From NCBI GenBank assembly GCA_902568235.1, contig CACFPS010000005.1, positions 32,654-96,653 of the forward strand: a stretch of DNA of 64,000 nucleotides, in the 5' to 3' direction. Below the pieces are notes generated by a model. That model made no database searches. It was not told the DNA's origin and was given only the letters and a program-made list of their open reading frames with translations. Numbering within the stretch: the first letter of the stretch is position 1; each line of letters begins with the position of its first letter. The translations under genes were made by a program, and so were the position numbers. Shown here in pieces: positions 40,915 to 52,758 of this stretch. This DNA comes from an uncultured Pelagibacteraceae bacterium (lineage in GTDB: Bacteria; Pseudomonadota; Alphaproteobacteria; Pelagibacterales; Pelagibacteraceae).

Positions 40915-43305
40915 ATGATGGAAGTTAAAATTATTAAACCACTTTTACCTCTAAGAGACATAGTTGTATTTCCAAGCATGGTAATTCCTCTTTTTGTTGG
41001 CAGAGATAAATCTATCACCGCATTAAACGAAGTTATGAAAGGTGATAAAAAAATTATATTAGTAACCCAAAAAGATTCGGAAGTTGACGATCCAAAAAAG
41101 AACGATATTTTCACATACGGCTGCGAAAGCAATATATTACAATTATTAAAATTACCCGACGGTACAGTAAAAGTTCTTGTTGAGGGAATCAAAAGAGTAA
41201 AAATAATAGATTTTAAAGATGATGAAAAATATATTTCATGCTCATTTGAACATCTAAAAGAAATAAATTCTAAAGAAGAAGATTTATTACCTTTAGCTTT
41301 AACAGCAATAAGAAGATTAGAAAAACTCACTTCAATAAATAAAAAAATTTCCTCAGAAACAATTAACAATATAAAACAATTAAAAGATCCATCAAAAATT
41401 GCTGACAATATAGCTTCACATTTAAATGCTTCAATTTTAGAAAAGCATCAAATCTTTGAGACTTTGGACGTTAAAAAAAGATTAAATGGTGTTATCAAAA
41501 TTATGGAAAACGAAACGAGTATTATTGGAGTTGAAAAAAGAATTAGAGGAAGAGTTAAAACACAAATGGAGAAAACTCAAAGAGAGTATTATTTAAATGA
41601 ACAATTAAAGGCTATACAAAAAGAGTTAGGAGAAATTGAGGATGGCAAAGATGAAACTGCAAACTTAAAAAAATCAATACAAAAAGCAAAAATGCCAAAA
41701 GAGGTTGAAAAAAAATGTTTGAGTGAACTAAAAAAACTAAAAAATATGAGTCCTATGTCAGCAGAAGCAACAGTAGTAAGAAATTATCTAGATTGGATGA
41801 TAGATTTACCTTGGTTTAAAAAAGATAAAGTAGATATAGATTTAAACAAAGCTCTAAAAATACTTGATGAAGATCATTTTGGTCTTGAAAAAGTAAAAGA
41901 AAGAATAATAGAATTTCTTGCTGTTCAAAAAAGAATGGAAAAAATTAAAGGGCCAATTTTATGTTTGGTAGGACCCCCAGGAGTAGGCAAAACGTCATTA
42001 GGTAAATCTATAGCTAGATCAACAAATAGACAATTTGTAAGAATGTCATTAGGAGGCATTAGAGACGAAGCTGAAATTAGAGGACATAGACGAACTTATA
42101 TAGGCTCACTTCCTGGAAAAATCATCCAAATGATGAAAAAAGCAGGAACAAAAAATCCATTAATACTTTTAGATGAAATTGATAAAGTTGGTAATGATTA
42201 TAGAGGAGATCCTTCTTCCGCACTTTTAGAAGCATTGGATCCAGAGCAAAATACAGCCTTTAACGATCATTATTTAGAAGTTGATTACGATCTCTCTGAC
42301 GTGATGTTTGTTACTACAGCCAATACATTAAATATTCTTCCACCGTTGCTAGATAGAATGGAAGTAATTAGAATTCCTGGTTATACCGAAGATGAAAAAA
42401 TTAATATTGCAAATAAATTTCTCCTTCCTAAACAAATTAAAGACAATGGTGTAAAAGAAGGAGAAATGAATTTAGATGTTAAAACTATAAAAGAAATAAT
42501 AAGAAACTACACTAGAGAGTCCGGAGTTAGAAATTTAGAAAGAGAAATTTCTAAAGTTACACGGAAAGTGGTTAAAAAAGTTGTAAATGGTGAAGAAAAA
42601 AGTGTTGAAGTGAATGAAAAAAATATTTCTGACTTTTTAGGTGTTAAAAAATTTAAATTTGGAGAGCTAGAAACTGAAAATAAAACTGGAATTGTGATTG
42701 GTTTAGCTTGGACTGAGTTTGGAGGTGAAATACTTAAAATTGAAACAGTTAATATGCCCGGCAAAGGAAGGATGCAAATAACAGGCAAATTAGGAGATGT
42801 AATGCAAGAGTCTGTTAAAGCAGCAAAATCATATGTAAGATCTAAAAGTTTAGAATATGGGATAATACCTCCTATTTTTGAAAAAAAAGATTTTCATATA
42901 CATGTTCCTGAAGGCGCCACTCCTAAAGATGGTCCATCAGCAGGTATTGCAATGGTAACATCGATAGTTTCATCGATAACCAACATCCCTGTTAATAGAG
43001 AAATAGCAATGACAGGCGAGGTTACTGTAACTGGTCAAGTTTTACCTATAGGCGGTTTAAAAGAAAAATTATTAGCCGCTCATAGAAGTGGCGTTAAAAA
43101 AGTTTTAATTCCAAAAGAAAATGAAAAAGATTTAATAGACATTCCTCAAAAAGTAAAAGAAGATATTAAAATTTTACCTGTAGAAACAGCTGATGAAGTA
43201 TTAAAATTAGCATTGATTAAAGAACTGAAGCCAATAGAATGGACAGAGGTTGATAAATTGACCGAACCTAAAAAAGACGATAAATCTCAAGCTAGCATTC
43301 AGTAA
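40915..43305 (+). CDS. lon: ATP-dependent protease Lon
   Basis: 796 residues. N-domain LPLRDIVVFPSMVIPLFVGR, Walker A CLVGPPGVGKTSLGKSIA near 350, Walker B ILLDEIDKVG, and the Ser-Lys dyad in PKDGPSAGIAMVTSIV near 680 and the later Lys. A soluble cytoplasmic AAA+ protease for misfolded and regulatory proteins. Two ATGs in a row start the gene. It ends 48 bases before tRNA-Val. Confidence 0.97.
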   Translation: MMEVKIIKPLLPLRDIVVFPSMVIPLFVGRDKSITALNEVMKGDKKIILVTQKDSEVDDPKKNDIFTYGCESNILQLLKLPDGTVKVLVEGIKRVKIIDFKDDEKYISCSFEHLKEINSKEEDLLPLALTAIRRLEKLTSINKKISSETINNIKQLKDPSKIADNIASHLNASILEKHQIFETLDVKKRLNGVIKIMENETSIIGVEKRIRGRVKTQMEKTQREYYLNEQLKAIQKELGEIEDGKDETANLKKSIQKAKMPKEVEKKCLSELKKLKNMSPMSAEATVVRNYLDWMIDLPWFKKDKVDIDLNKALKILDEDHFGLEKVKERIIEFLAVQKRMEKIKGPILCLVGPPGVGKTSLGKSIARSTNRQFVRMSLGGIRDEAEIRGHRRTYIGSLPGKIIQMMKKAGTKNPLILLDEIDKVGNDYRGDPSSALLEALDPEQNTAFNDHYLEVDYDLSDVMFVTTANTLNILPPLLDRMEVIRIPGYTEDEKINIANKFLLPKQIKDNGVKEGEMNLDVKTIKEIIRNYTRESGVRNLEREISKVTRKVVKKVVNGEEKSVEVNEKNISDFLGVKKFKFGELETENKTGIVIGLAWTEFGGEILKIETVNMPGKGRMQITGKLGDVMQESVKAAKSYVRSKSLEYGIIPPIFEKKDFHIHVPEGATPKDGPSAGIAMVTSIVSSITNIPVNREIAMTGEVTVTGQVLPIGGLKEKLLAAHRSGVKKVLIPKENEKDLIDIPQKVKEDIKILPVETADEVLKLALIKELKPIEWTEVDKLTEPKKDDKSQASIQ

Positions 43306-43353
43306 TAAGCAATTTACATTATTATTCTGTTGATGTAATACTACCAAGATTTT

Positions 43354-43429
43354 GGGCGGTTAGCTCAGTTGGTAGAGCATCTCGTTTACACCGAGGGGGT
43401 CAAAGGTTCGAGTCCTTTACTGCCCACCA
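43354..43429 (+). tRNA. tRNA-Val (anticodon UAC)
   Basis: Acceptor GGGCGGT pairs with ACTGCCC, followed by ACCA. D-arm TAGCTCAGTTGGTAGAGC; anticodon stem TCTCG/CGAGG with loop TTTACAC; T-arm GGTTCGAGTCC. 76 bases with encoded CCA. It sits 7 bases before tRNA-Asp, so both are likely cut from one precursor. Confidence 0.96.
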
Positions 43430-43436
43430 AAATCAA

Positions 43437-43513
43437 GGGGGTGTAGCTCAGTTGGTTAGAGCACGTGCCTGTCACGCACGGGGCCGAGGGTTCGAGTCCC
43501 TTCACTCCCGCCA
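43437..43513 (+). tRNA. tRNA-Asp (anticodon GUC)
   Basis: Acceptor GGGGGTG pairs with CACTCCC, followed by GCCA. The anticodon stem CGTGC/GCACG has loop CTGTCAC, anticodon GUC; T-arm GGTTCGAGTCC. 77 bases with encoded CCA. The following 200 AT-rich bases hold the nuo promoter region. Confidence 0.96.
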
Positions 43514-43641
43514 AAATTCGATAATGATTCTCAAAGTGAAATTTTTTAACAAATAAGTCAGTGAATATGTGACCATATTTTACTGTAATTATGTTTAAAA
43601 ATATCTATAAAAAACACATAATAACAATGAGGCATTTAACC

Positions 43642-43669
43642 TTTAACTTAATTTTAAAACAAATATAAT
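43642..43669 (+). promoter_or_regulatory. Candidate sigma-70 promoter for the nuo operon
   Basis: TTTAAC, a 16-base spacer and TATAAT, about 50 bases before the nuoA ATG, in the 207-base gap after tRNA-Asp. It is the best match in the gap, but the DNA is so AT-rich that chance matches are common. Confidence 0.35.
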
Positions 43670-43720
43670 ATGATTCTTTTCAAAATTTTTTATTAAAATA
43701 TTTTTTAAATATTACAAATT

Positions 43721-44089
43721 ATGCTTGCGGAATTTTTAAAAGATTACTTATCGATTATACTATTTTTGATAATAGCTTTTGGATTAAGTATAGCTTTCGT
43801 TGTAATAAATTATTTATTTTCGCCAAAAAAACCAGATCCTGAAAAACTTTCTGCTTACGAATGTGGCTTTGAACCATTTAACGACTCCAGAATGAAATTT
43901 GATGTAAGATTCTATCTTGTTGCTATTTTATTTATAATTTTTGATTTAGAGATTGCTTTTCTTTTTCCATGGGCAATTTCACTAGGACAAATTGGAATTT
44001 TTGGTTTTGTTTCAATGATGATTTTTTTAGCAATTTTAACAGTTGGTTTTATTTATGAATGGAAAAAAGGAGCTTTAGATTGGGAGTAA
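43721..44089 (+). CDS. nuoA: NADH-quinone oxidoreductase subunit A
   Basis: 122 residues, three membrane helices. The conserved loop [27 protein letters not shown] region is present near residue 45, with the redox-sensitive Cys in YECGFEP. First gene of the complex I operon; it abuts nuoB with no gap. It forms part of the quinone-site collar with NuoH and NuoD. Confidence 0.97.
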   Translation: MLAEFLKDYLSIILFLIIAFGLSIAFVVINYLFSPKKPDPEKLSAYECGFEPFNDSRMKFDVRFYLVAILFIIFDLEIAFLFPWAISLGQIGIFGFVSMMIFLAILTVGFIYEWKKGALDWE

Positions 44090-44611
44090 ATGAATTTAGA
44101 TAATAAAAATAAATCAATACCCGAGGAGTTTAAAAAATTAGCTCAAGACTTTAGTGAAAAAGGTTTTATAACTACCTCATTAGATAATTTAGTTAATTGG
44201 TCAAGAGCCGGATCTCTTCACTGGATGACTTTTGGCTTGGCATGTTGTGCTGTTGAAATGATGCAAACTTCAATGCCCAGATATGATCTAGAAAGATTTG
44301 GTGCCGCACCCAGAGCTTCTCCAAGGCAATCAGATGTTATGATAGTTGCTGGAACATTAACAAACAAAATGGCTCCTGCTTTAAGAAAAGTATACGATCA
44401 AATGCCTGAACCCAGATATGTTATATCGATGGGAAGTTGTGCTAATGGAGGTGGTTATTATCATTATTCTTATTCCGTTGTAAGAGGTTGTGATCGAATT
44501 GTTCCTGTAGATATTTATGTACCAGGTTGCCCTCCATCTGCGGAAGCACTTTTGTATGGGATTATGCAATTACAAAAAAAAATTAGAAATAAAGGTTCTT
44601 TAGAAAGATAA
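44090..44611 (+). CDS. nuoB: NADH-quinone oxidoreductase subunit B
   Basis: 173 residues. It binds cluster N2, the electron donor to quinone: the cysteines lie in [25 protein letters not shown] and [14 protein letters not shown]. The peripheral subunit joins the matrix-type arm to the membrane arm. It follows nuoA with no gap and is 2 bases before nuoC. Confidence 0.98.
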   Translation: MNLDNKNKSIPEEFKKLAQDFSEKGFITTSLDNLVNWSRAGSLHWMTFGLACCAVEMMQTSMPRYDLERFGAAPRASPRQSDVMIVAGTLTNKMAPALRKVYDQMPEPRYVISMGSCANGGGYYHYSYSVVRGCDRIVPVDIYVPGCPPSAEALLYGIMQLQKKIRNKGSLER

Positions 44612-44613
44612 TA

Positions 44614-45204
44614 ATGAAAAATTTAGAGAATTTGGAAAAAATTATTAACTCTGAACTTACTTCTAAAGTTAAAAGTTCTAAAATAAAACACAATCAAATT
44701 TACTTAGACATTGAAGAGAATGACTTAATCAATGTGATTATGTTTCTAAAAAATAATAATTATACTAAATTTAAACAATTAATAGATATAACTGCTGTAG
44801 ATTATCCTGAAAATGATAGGAGGTTCAAACTAGTGTATTTATTGTTAAGTCATGAAAAAAACCAAAGATTAGTTTTAAGTTTTGCTATTAAAGAAAATGA
44901 AGTTGTAAAATCTATTACATCAATTTTTCCTGCTGCTAATTGGGTTGAGAGAGAAGTTTTTGATATGTATGGCATAGAGTTTAAAGATCATCCCGACTTA
45001 AGAAGAATTCTTACAGATTATGGTTTTGAAGGATTTCCACTAAGAAAAGATTTTCCTCTTACAGGACATGATGAAGTTAGATATAGCGAAGATGAAAAAA
45101 AAGTTATCTATGAACCTGTCAAATTAGAACAAAATTATAGAAATTTTGATTATGAAAGTCCATGGGAAGGAACAAAATATATTAAAGATTTGAATAAAAA
45201 ATAA
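44614..45204 (+). CDS. nuoC: NADH-quinone oxidoreductase subunit C
   Basis: 196 residues. The 30 kDa-subunit signature is [25 protein letters not shown] region near residue 110, with [20 protein letters not shown] following. Separate from NuoD, as is usual in alphaproteobacteria. Its stop overlaps the nuoD ATG by one base. Confidence 0.97.
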   Translation: MKNLENLEKIINSELTSKVKSSKIKHNQIYLDIEENDLINVIMFLKNNNYTKFKQLIDITAVDYPENDRRFKLVYLLLSHEKNQRLVLSFAIKENEVVKSITSIFPAANWVEREVFDMYGIEFKDHPDLRRILTDYGFEGFPLRKDFPLTGHDEVRYSEDEKKVIYEPVKLEQNYRNFDYESPWEGTKYIKDLNKK

Positions 45205-46379
45205 TGACAAAAGAAAAAAAGACTCTTAATTTAAATTTTGGCCCCCAACATCCTGCTGCTCATGGAGTTTTAAGATTGATACTTGAATTGGATGGAGAAG
45301 TTGTTGAAAAAGCTGACCCTCATATAGGTTTACTTCACAGAGGTACAGAAAAACTTATTGAAAACAAAACTTATATTCAAGCTGTACCATATTTCGATCG
45401 ACTTGATTATGTAGCTCCAATGAATCAGGAGCATGCTTTTGCATTAGCAATTGAAAAAATATTAAAAATAGATGTGCCTATAAGGGCGCAATACATAAGA
45501 GTATTATTTTGTGAAATAGGAAGAATATTAAGTCATATACTAAACATCACAACACAAGCAATGGATGTGGGGGCTTTAACACCAACCTTATGGGGTTTTG
45601 AAGAAAGAGAAACTTTAATGGGTTTTTATGAAAGAGTTTCAGGTTCAAGATTACATGCTAATTATTTTAGAGCTGGAGGTGTACATCAAGATTTACCAAA
45701 AGGGCTAGTAGACGACATTGCAAGTTTTTGTGAAAAATTTCCAAAAATTATTAATGATTTAGAAACACTTTTAACTGACAATCGAATTTTCAAACAAAGA
45801 AATGTGGACATAGGAGTCGTCACAAAACAAGATGCATTAGATTATTCTTTTTCAGGTGTGATGCTAAGAGGTTCTGGAGTTCCTTGGGATTTAAGAAAAT
45901 CCCAACCTTATGATTGTTATGAGCAATTAAAATTTAAGATACCAATTGGTAAAAATGGTGATTGTTATGATCGATATCTTTGCAGAATAGAAGAAATGAG
46001 AGAGAGTACAAAAATTATATATCAATGTTTAACAGACTTACCTAAAGGTCCAATTAAAACAGAAGATGGAAAAATTAGCCCACCATCAAAAAAAGCAATT
46101 AAACAATCGATGGAGGCTTTGATTCATCATTTTAAACTTTTTACTGAGGGTTATAGAGTCGAAGAAGATGAAATTTATACTGCAGTAGAGGCGCCAAAGG
46201 GAGAATTTGGTGTTTATTTGATTTCTGACGGATCTAGCAAACCTTATAAATGCAAAATTAGAGCCCCAGGATTTATGCACTTGCAAGCTATGGATTATTT
46301 AATAAAGGGTCACATGTTAGCCGATGTCCCTGCGGTATTAGGATCAATGGATATAGTATTTGGCGAGGTTGATAGATGA
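45204..46379 (+). CDS. nuoD: NADH-quinone oxidoreductase subunit D
   Basis: 391 residues. The 49 kDa signature near the start, [20 protein letters not shown], forms the quinone-binding loop; [11 protein letters not shown] follows, and the end [19 protein letters not shown] is present. It shares ancestry with [NiFe]-hydrogenase large subunits but lacks their metal cysteines. Overlaps nuoE by four bases. Confidence 0.98.
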   Translation: MTKEKKTLNLNFGPQHPAAHGVLRLILELDGEVVEKADPHIGLLHRGTEKLIENKTYIQAVPYFDRLDYVAPMNQEHAFALAIEKILKIDVPIRAQYIRVLFCEIGRILSHILNITTQAMDVGALTPTLWGFEERETLMGFYERVSGSRLHANYFRAGGVHQDLPKGLVDDIASFCEKFPKIINDLETLLTDNRIFKQRNVDIGVVTKQDALDYSFSGVMLRGSGVPWDLRKSQPYDCYEQLKFKIPIGKNGDCYDRYLCRIEEMRESTKIIYQCLTDLPKGPIKTEDGKISPPSKKAIKQSMEALIHHFKLFTEGYRVEEDEIYTAVEAPKGEFGVYLISDGSSKPYKCKIRAPGFMHLQAMDYLIKGHMLADVPAVLGSMDIVFGEVDR

Positions 46380-46984
46380 GTTTAAAAAAAGTTTCTAAAG
46401 ATCAACCTAAGGATTTTGAATTTAATAAAAAAAATTTAGAAGAGGCCAAAAAAGCCATATCTAATTATCCTAAAGGAAAACAGCAGAGCGCCGTTATGAG
46501 TTTGTTGTATATAGCACAAAGGCAAAATAATAATTGGATACCTCTAGCAGCAATGAAATACATAGCAAATATTTTAAATATGCCTTACATCAAAGTATAT
46601 GAAGTGGCAACTTTTTATACCATGTATAATTTAGCACCAGTTGGAAATTATTTTTTTCAAATTTGTACAACAACCCCATGTATGATTAGAGGAGCATATA
46701 AATTAGTAGATGTTTGTAAAAAAAAAATATCTAAAAAAGAAAATGAAATATCAAAAACCAATCAATCATCATGGACAGAAGTTGAATGTTTGGGAGCGTG
46801 TGTAAATGCTCCAATGATACAAATAAATGAAAATTATTTTGAAGATTTAGATCCAGAAAAATTAGAAAAAATAATTGATAAAATCGGCAAAAATGAAAAA
46901 CCTCAACCCGGATCATACAGAGGAAGAACTAGTTGTGAACCAGAAAATATTAGAAAAACATTATTAGAAAATAAAAATGCTTGA
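46376..46984 (+). CDS. nuoE: NADH-quinone oxidoreductase subunit E
   Basis: 202 residues. A thioredoxin-like [2Fe-2S] (N1a) subunit: cysteines in [13 protein letters not shown] near 100 and [13 protein letters not shown] near 140. A C-terminal extension [15 protein letters not shown] is common in alphaproteobacteria. Overlaps nuoF by 8 bases. Confidence 0.96.
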   Translation: MSLKKVSKDQPKDFEFNKKNLEEAKKAISNYPKGKQQSAVMSLLYIAQRQNNNWIPLAAMKYIANILNMPYIKVYEVATFYTMYNLAPVGNYFFQICTTTPCMIRGAYKLVDVCKKKISKKENEISKTNQSSWTEVECLGACVNAPMIQINENYFEDLDPEKLEKIIDKIGKNEKPQPGSYRGRTSCEPENIRKTLLENKNA

Positions 46985-48308
46985 AGATAAAGATAGAATT
47001 TTTAAAAATTTATATAATGACGAAGGTAGCGACTTACTTTCAGCAAAAAAAAGAGGAGATTGGTCTAAAACTAAAGAAGTTTGCGAAAAAGGGAGAGAAT
47101 GGATTATAAATGAAATAAAAGTTTCTGAACTACGTGGCAGAGGAGGAGCAGGTTTTCCAACAGGATTAAAATGGTCTTTCGCTCCAAAAGAAATCGGTTC
47201 AAGACCACATTATTTAGTAATAAATGCAGATGAATCAGAACCTGGAACTTGCAAAGATAGAGACATTTTAAGATTTGAACCACATAAATTAATAGAAGGA
47301 TGTCTAATAGCATCTTTTGCAGTAAATGCTCACACCTGTTATATTTATATTAGAGGAGAATATTTTAATGAGGGAGCTAAATTACAAAAAGCAATTGATG
47401 AAGCTTATGAGAATGGATTAGTTGGAAAAAATGCTTCAGGTACAGGTTGGGATTTTGATATTTATATTCATTACGGTGCTGGAGCTTATATTTGTGGAGA
47501 AGAAACAGCGCTATTAGAAAGTTTAGAGGGTAAAAAAGGACAACCTAGACTAAAACCTCCATTTCCTGCACTTATTGGTTTATATGGATGTCCAACTATA
47601 ATTAACAATGTTGAAACTATTTCTGTTGTACCTACCATTTTAAGAAGAGGTGCAAAATGGTTTTCATCAATAGGTAGAGCAAAAAATACTGGAACAAAAA
47701 TTTATTGCATATCAGGAAATGTTAATAATCCTTGTAACGTTGAAGAGCAAATGGGTATACCACTAAAAGATTTAATCGAGAAACACGCAGGAGGTGTCGT
47801 TGGTGGATGGGATAATTTAAAAGCTGTAATACCTGGTGGATCATCAATGCCTTTGTTACCAAAACAAATTTGTGACACTATAAAAATGGATTTTGATGAA
47901 TGTATTGAAAATCAAACAGGATTAGGAACAGCAGGAATAGTAGTCATAAATTGCGATCAAGATATTATTAAATGTATGGCTAGAATTGCTAGGTTCTATA
48001 AACATGAAAGTTGCGGCCAGTGTACACCGTGTCGAGAAGGATCTGGTTGGATGTGGAGAATGCTTGAAAGAATGTCAAGAGGAGAAGCTACAAGGGATGA
48101 AGTAGATTTACTAATGGATGTTACTAAGCAAATTGAAGGACATACAATATGCGCTTTTGGAGAAGGTTCTGCCTGGCCAGTACAAGGATTAATAAGAAAT
48201 TTTAAAGAAGAAATAATTAAAAGAAATAATATAAATCCAATTTTTGAGGAAAAAAAAGATATACCTTATTTGATAGACCAACACTTGTTAGAAAAAGAAA
48301 ATGCTTAA
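46977..48308 (+). CDS. nuoF: NADH-quinone oxidoreductase subunit F
   Basis: 443 residues. Contains the NADH/FMN site: [16 protein letters not shown] near 53 and [19 protein letters not shown] near 166; N3 [4Fe-4S] ligands in [12 protein letters not shown] near 342 and the later HTICAFGEG. It is where NADH enters. Overlaps nuoG by 8 bases. Confidence 0.98.
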   Translation: MLEDKDRIFKNLYNDEGSDLLSAKKRGDWSKTKEVCEKGREWIINEIKVSELRGRGGAGFPTGLKWSFAPKEIGSRPHYLVINADESEPGTCKDRDILRFEPHKLIEGCLIASFAVNAHTCYIYIRGEYFNEGAKLQKAIDEAYENGLVGKNASGTGWDFDIYIHYGAGAYICGEETALLESLEGKKGQPRLKPPFPALIGLYGCPTIINNVETISVVPTILRRGAKWFSSIGRAKNTGTKIYCISGNVNNPCNVEEQMGIPLKDLIEKHAGGVVGGWDNLKAVIPGGSSMPLLPKQICDTIKMDFDECIENQTGLGTAGIVVINCDQDIIKCMARIARFYKHESCGQCTPCREGSGWMWRMLERMSRGEATRDEVDLLMDVTKQIEGHTICAFGEGSAWPVQGLIRNFKEEIIKRNNINPIFEEKKDIPYLIDQHLLEKENA

Positions 48309-50328
48309 ACTTAAAGTAAATGAAATTGATGTTGAAATTGAAGAGGGTTTGACCGTTCTACAAGCTTGTGAACAAGCAGGTGTTGAAATACCAAGATTTT
48401 GCTATCATGAAAGACTCTCCATAGCTGGCAATTGCAGAATGTGTTTAGTTGAAATGGAAAAATCTCCAAAACCAATAGCTTCGTGCGCAATGCCCGCTGC
48501 TGATGGAATGATTATTAAAACGAATACTGAAAAAGTCGATAAGGCAAGAAAAGGTGTAATGGAATTTTTACTTGCAAATCATCCATTAGATTGTCCTGTA
48601 TGTGATCAAGGAGGTGAATGTGATTTACAAGATCAATCTATGTTCTATGGAATCGATAAATCAAGATATAAAGAAAACAAAAGACATGTTCCTGAAAAAT
48701 ATATGGGTCCACTTATTAAAACACAAATGACAAGATGTATTCATTGCACAAGATGTATAAGATTTGCGACAGAAGTTGCCGGAGTTCCAGAATTAGGAGC
48801 CATAGGTAGAGGCGAAAATATGCAGATAACAACATATCTTGAGAAATCAATGGACTCTGAAATGTCAGCAAATGTAATTGATATATGCCCAGTTGGAGCT
48901 TTAACTTCAAAACCTTATGTATTTGAAGCTAGACCATGGGAACTAAAAAAGACAGAAACTATTGATGTTATGGATGCTATTGGCTCAAACATAAGAGTTG
49001 ACACTTATGGCTGGGAGGTAAAAAGAGTTCTTCCTAGAATTAATGAAGAAATTAATGAAGAATGGATATCAGACAAAACAAGATATGCATGTGATGGATT
49101 AAAAAATCAGAGATTAGACACTCCGTTTGTGAGAAAAAATAATAAATTTGAGAAAATTAGTTGGAATGATGTTTACAATATACTTGTTAAAAAAATATCT
49201 GAAATACAACCTGACAGAATAGCAGGAATCACTGGCGATATGACCAATATGGAAACAATGTTTTCCATAAAGGAGTTTTTTGAAAAAATAATTAAATCAA
49301 AAAATCTCGATTCAAGAAAAGAAAATTATTATGTAAATTTAAATAGTAGAGAAAATTATATATTTAATTCTAAAATAGAAGGTATTGAAAAAAGTGATTT
49401 AATATTACTAATAGGCACAAACCCAAGGCTTGAAGCAACAATTTTAAATTCAAGAATTAGAAAATCATATTTAAAAAATAATACACCAATCTATTCTATA
49501 GGCGATGTTGGTGACCTAACATACCCTTATATAACTTTAAATAAATCAACAGAAACAATTAAAGATTTTGTTGAAAGCAAAAATGAACTTTCTGAAAAGG
49601 TAAAGAAAGCAAAAAAACCAATAATTATAATTGGTCAGTCTGTTTTGAAGCTAAAATCTAGCAAATATATTTTTGAAGAAATAAAAAAATTTCTAGTTTT
49701 AAATAATAAAATAAATGAAGGGTGGAATTCAATAAATGTCCTATCAAATAATGCGTCAACTGTAGGAAGTTATTTTTTAAATTTAGTTAGTTCATATAAT
49801 TCAAATGATACATTAGATAAAATTAAAAATAATTATTTTGATATAGTATTCTTATTCGGACAAGAGGATATAAAAATAAACAAATCTAAAACTTTTGTAG
49901 TTTATATAGGTAGCCATGGCGATAGAGGTGCCGAACAGGCAGACTTAATACTTCCAGGTGCGGCCTATACTGAACAAGATGGTTATTTTACTAATTTAGA
50001 AGGTAAAATTCAAAAAGCATATAAGGCTTCATATCCTCCTGGTGATGCTAAAGAAGATTGGCAAATTATTAACGAATTATCAGCTTTAATAAAACGAAAA
50101 AAATTATATTTAAATAAAGATGAGCTAATTGACTCTATGATGAATTATTTAAACTTAAATAAAGAAAATAAAGATTTTATAGTACCCAGTTATTCTTTTA
50201 TAAAAGAGAATATAAATGTAGAAAAAATTGATTATTATCATTCAAATGTAATTTCTAGAGCCTCAAAAACTATGAGCGAATGCAAAATTTCAAGAGGAAA
50301 CTTTCAAAATACAGGAACAAAAAATTAA
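48301..50328 (+). CDS. nuoG: NADH-quinone oxidoreductase subunit G
   Basis: 675 residues. Clusters N1b, N4 and N5: the plant-type [2Fe-2S] motif [18 protein letters not shown] near 32, [18 protein letters not shown] near 94, and [14 protein letters not shown] near 140. The C-terminal molybdopterin-like domain is catalytically silent in the family. Its stop overlaps the nuoH ATG (TAATG). The C-terminal 200 residues are Lys/Asn-rich and diverge from other alphaproteobacteria in composition. Confidence 0.96.
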   Translation: MLKLKVNEIDVEIEEGLTVLQACEQAGVEIPRFCYHERLSIAGNCRMCLVEMEKSPKPIASCAMPAADGMIIKTNTEKVDKARKGVMEFLLANHPLDCPVCDQGGECDLQDQSMFYGIDKSRYKENKRHVPEKYMGPLIKTQMTRCIHCTRCIRFATEVAGVPELGAIGRGENMQITTYLEKSMDSEMSANVIDICPVGALTSKPYVFEARPWELKKTETIDVMDAIGSNIRVDTYGWEVKRVLPRINEEINEEWISDKTRYACDGLKNQRLDTPFVRKNNKFEKISWNDVYNILVKKISEIQPDRIAGITGDMTNMETMFSIKEFFEKIIKSKNLDSRKENYYVNLNSRENYIFNSKIEGIEKSDLILLIGTNPRLEATILNSRIRKSYLKNNTPIYSIGDVGDLTYPYITLNKSTETIKDFVESKNELSEKVKKAKKPIIIIGQSVLKLKSSKYIFEEIKKFLVLNNKINEGWNSINVLSNNASTVGSYFLNLVSSYNSNDTLDKIKNNYFDIVFLFGQEDIKINKSKTFVVYIGSHGDRGAEQADLILPGAAYTEQDGYFTNLEGKIQKAYKASYPPGDAKEDWQIINELSALIKRKKLYLNKDELIDSMMNYLNLNKENKDFIVPSYSFIKENINVEKIDYYHSNVISRASKTMSECKISRGNFQNTGTKN

Positions 50329-51329
50329 TGCCAGAATTTTTACTACTTATATTTTCTGAAATTTATAAAATTTTATTTTTGTTAGTACCTGTTCTAGTTT
50401 CTGTAGCTATGATAGTATGGTTAGATAGGAGAGTTTGGGCATTTGTTCAAAAAAGAAGGGGCCCTAATGTGGTTGGACCTTTTGGTTTATTTCAATCTTT
50501 AGCAGATGCTTTAAAATATATTTTTAAAGAGATAATTATTCCTGCAAGCTCCAATAAAGTAATATTTATTCTGGCCCCAATTATAACAATGACTTTAGCA
50601 TTGATTGCATGGGCAGTTATTCCATTTAGTGAAACGTTTGTTATTGCTGATATAAACGTTGGTATTCTTTATCTTTTTGCAGTTTCTTCTCTTGGCGTTT
50701 ATGGAATTATTATGGGTGGTTGGGCATCCAATTCTAAATATCCATTTTTAGGATCTATAAGATCTGCAGCACAAATGGTTTCTTATGAAGTTTCTATAGG
50801 AGTCATTATAATAAATGTTTTGTTATGCGTTGGTTCGCTAAATTTAAGCGATATAGTAATTGCTCAAAAAGATATGTGGTTTGTTATTCCATTATTCCCA
50901 ATGTTTATTATTTTTTTTATTTCTGCTTTAGCAGAAACAAATAGGCCACCGTTTGATTTACCAGAAGCAGAAGCAGAATTAGTTGCAGGATATCAAACTG
51001 AATATTCTGGAATGATGTATGCTATGTTTTGGCTTGGTGAGTACGCAAATATATTGCTTATGTGTGCCATGGGTTCTATTTTGTTTTTAGGTGGCTGGTT
51101 GCCTCCATTTAATTTTTTTCCATTTAATGCTATTCCATCACCTATTTGGTTAATTTTTAAAATATTATTTTTATTTATATTATTTTCTTTAGTAAAAGCT
51201 ATTGTTCCACGATATAGATACGATCAATTGATGAAACTAGGATGGAAAATATTTTTACCTTTGTCATTATTATATGTAGTATTGACTGCTAGTTTTTTAT
51301 TATATTTTAACAAACTTCCAATTAATTAG
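50328..51329 (+). CDS. nuoH: NADH-quinone oxidoreductase subunit H
   Basis: 333 residues from ATG 50328, which overlaps the nuoG stop; a frame extension to 50280 is spurious. About eight helices. The signature [20 protein letters not shown] near 43 and the loop [20 protein letters not shown] near 198 with acidic residues of the quinone-coupled E-channel are intact. Followed by nuoI after one base. Confidence 0.97.
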   Translation: MPEFLLLIFSEIYKILFLLVPVLVSVAMIVWLDRRVWAFVQKRRGPNVVGPFGLFQSLADALKYIFKEIIIPASSNKVIFILAPIITMTLALIAWAVIPFSETFVIADINVGILYLFAVSSLGVYGIIMGGWASNSKYPFLGSIRSAAQMVSYEVSIGVIIINVLLCVGSLNLSDIVIAQKDMWFVIPLFPMFIIFFISALAETNRPPFDLPEAEAELVAGYQTEYSGMMYAMFWLGEYANILLMCAMGSILFLGGWLPPFNFFPFNAIPSPIWLIFKILFLFILFSLVKAIVPRYRYDQLMKLGWKIFLPLSLLYVVLTASFLLYFNKLPIN

Positions 51330-51330
51330 A

Positions 51331-51816
51331 ATGAATATTAAAAGATTTTTAAAAACAATACTGATGATTGATTTTGTTACTGGATTATCAATTGCAATAA
51401 AAGAAATTTTTAAATCTAAAAAAACAATTAATTATCCTTTCGAAAAAGGATCAATTAGTCCAAGATCTAGAGGCGAACATGCTCTAAGAAGATATCCAAA
51501 TGGAGAGGAAAGATGTATAGCTTGCAAATTATGCGAAGCTGTATGTCCAGCTCAAGCAATAACTATTGATTCCACGGAGAGAGAAGATGGTAGTAGAAAA
51601 ACTACTAGATATGATATTGATATGTTAAAGTGTATTTATTGTGGCCTTTGTGAACAATCTTGTCCTGTTGACGCAATTGTTCAAGGACCTAATTTTGAAT
51701 TCTCTACAGAGACAAGAGAAGAACTTTATTATAATAAAGAAAAATTATTGGAAAATGGAGATAGATGGGAAAGTGTCTTAGCAGCAAATATTAATGCAGA
51801 TAGTTCACATAGATAA
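51331..51816 (+). CDS. nuoI: NADH-quinone oxidoreductase subunit I
   Basis: 161 residues. Two [4Fe-4S] clusters N6a/N6b: [16 protein letters not shown] near 62 and [16 protein letters not shown] near 100. It links N5 to N2. An N-terminal amphipathic helix ([19 protein letters not shown]) contacts the membrane arm. Four bases before nuoJ. Confidence 0.98.
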   Translation: MNIKRFLKTILMIDFVTGLSIAIKEIFKSKKTINYPFEKGSISPRSRGEHALRRYPNGEERCIACKLCEAVCPAQAITIDSTEREDGSRKTTRYDIDMLKCIYCGLCEQSCPVDAIVQGPNFEFSTETREELYYNKEKLLENGDRWESVLAANINADSSHR

Positions 51817-51820
51817 TTAA

Positions 51821-52453
51821 ATGATAGCTCATGCAATAATATTTTACATTTTTTCTTTTGTAGCCATAGTATCTGCTGTTATGGTTATAGTATCAAGAAA
51901 TACGGTTCATTCTGTATTTTTTTTAATTTTAGATTTTATAAGCATATCTTGCCTTTTTATAATGATAGGCGCTGAATTTTTGGGAATGATAATGCTTATT
52001 GTTTATGTTGGAGCTGTTGCAATTTTATTTTTGTTTGTTGTAATGATGTTAAATGTTTCTCAACAAAAAAATGAGTGGTTTAACTCTTCTCAAAGCAGCT
52101 CTCATATTCCAGTTGGCTTATTAGTAAGTATTATAATATTCTTTGAGCTAATAATTGTTATTGGTGGATGGAAATACAAATCTGAATTAACAGATTCTAT
52201 TTCTTTAAAACTACCTACAAACATTACCAATACTCAGTCCTTAGGCAATGTAATTTATACTGATTATATTCACCTATTTCAATTAGCCGGCATGATATTG
52301 CTAGTATCTATGATTGGTGCAATAGTTTTAACTTTTAGACGAAGGTCAGATATTAAAAGACAGAGTTATTTTAAACAAATTTCAAGAGAAAGAGAAGATG
52401 GAGTTGAGTTAAAAGATGTTGATAACAATAAAGGAGTTAAAATAGATGTTTAG
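51821..52453 (+). CDS. nuoJ: NADH-quinone oxidoreductase subunit J
   Basis: 210 residues, five helices, with the family region [21 protein letters not shown] (helix 3, whose pi-bulge rotates in turnover). The C-terminal about 35 residues are hydrophilic and charged. Overlaps nuoK by 8 bases. Confidence 0.96.
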   Translation: MIAHAIIFYIFSFVAIVSAVMVIVSRNTVHSVFFLILDFISISCLFIMIGAEFLGMIMLIVYVGAVAILFLFVVMMLNVSQQKNEWFNSSQSSSHIPVGLLVSIIIFFELIIVIGGWKYKSELTDSISLKLPTNITNTQSLGNVIYTDYIHLFQLAGMILLVSMIGAIVLTFRRRSDIKRQSYFKQISREREDGVELKDVDNNKGVKIDV

Positions 52454-52757
52454 TATTGGTTTAGGTCATTATTTAACACTTGCAGCAATTATATTTACAA
52501 TAGGTATCGCTGGAATTTTTTTAAATAGAAAAAATATCATAGTTATACTTATGAGTATTGAATTGATACTATTGTCAGTAAGCATTAATTTAGTTTCATT
52601 CTCTATATTTATTGATGATTTAAGTGGTCAAATTTTCACTTTGTTTATTTTAACTGTTGCAGCAGCTGAAGCGGCAATCGGATTAGCAATTATTGTGGCT
52701 TACCACAGAAACGCTGGAACAATTAGGGTAGAGGAAATAGATAAACTTAAAGGTTAG
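52446..52757 (+). CDS. nuoK: NADH-quinone oxidoreductase subunit K
   Basis: 103 residues, three helices. The two membrane glutamates are visible in [16 protein letters not shown] (helix 2) and [14 protein letters not shown] (helix 3), part of the proton path. Stop codon TAG is one base before the nuoL GTG. Confidence 0.97.
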   Translation: MFSIGLGHYLTLAAIIFTIGIAGIFLNRKNIIVILMSIELILLSVSINLVSFSIFIDDLSGQIFTLFILTVAAAEAAIGLAIIVAYHRNAGTIRVEEIDKLKG

Positions 52758-52758
52758 T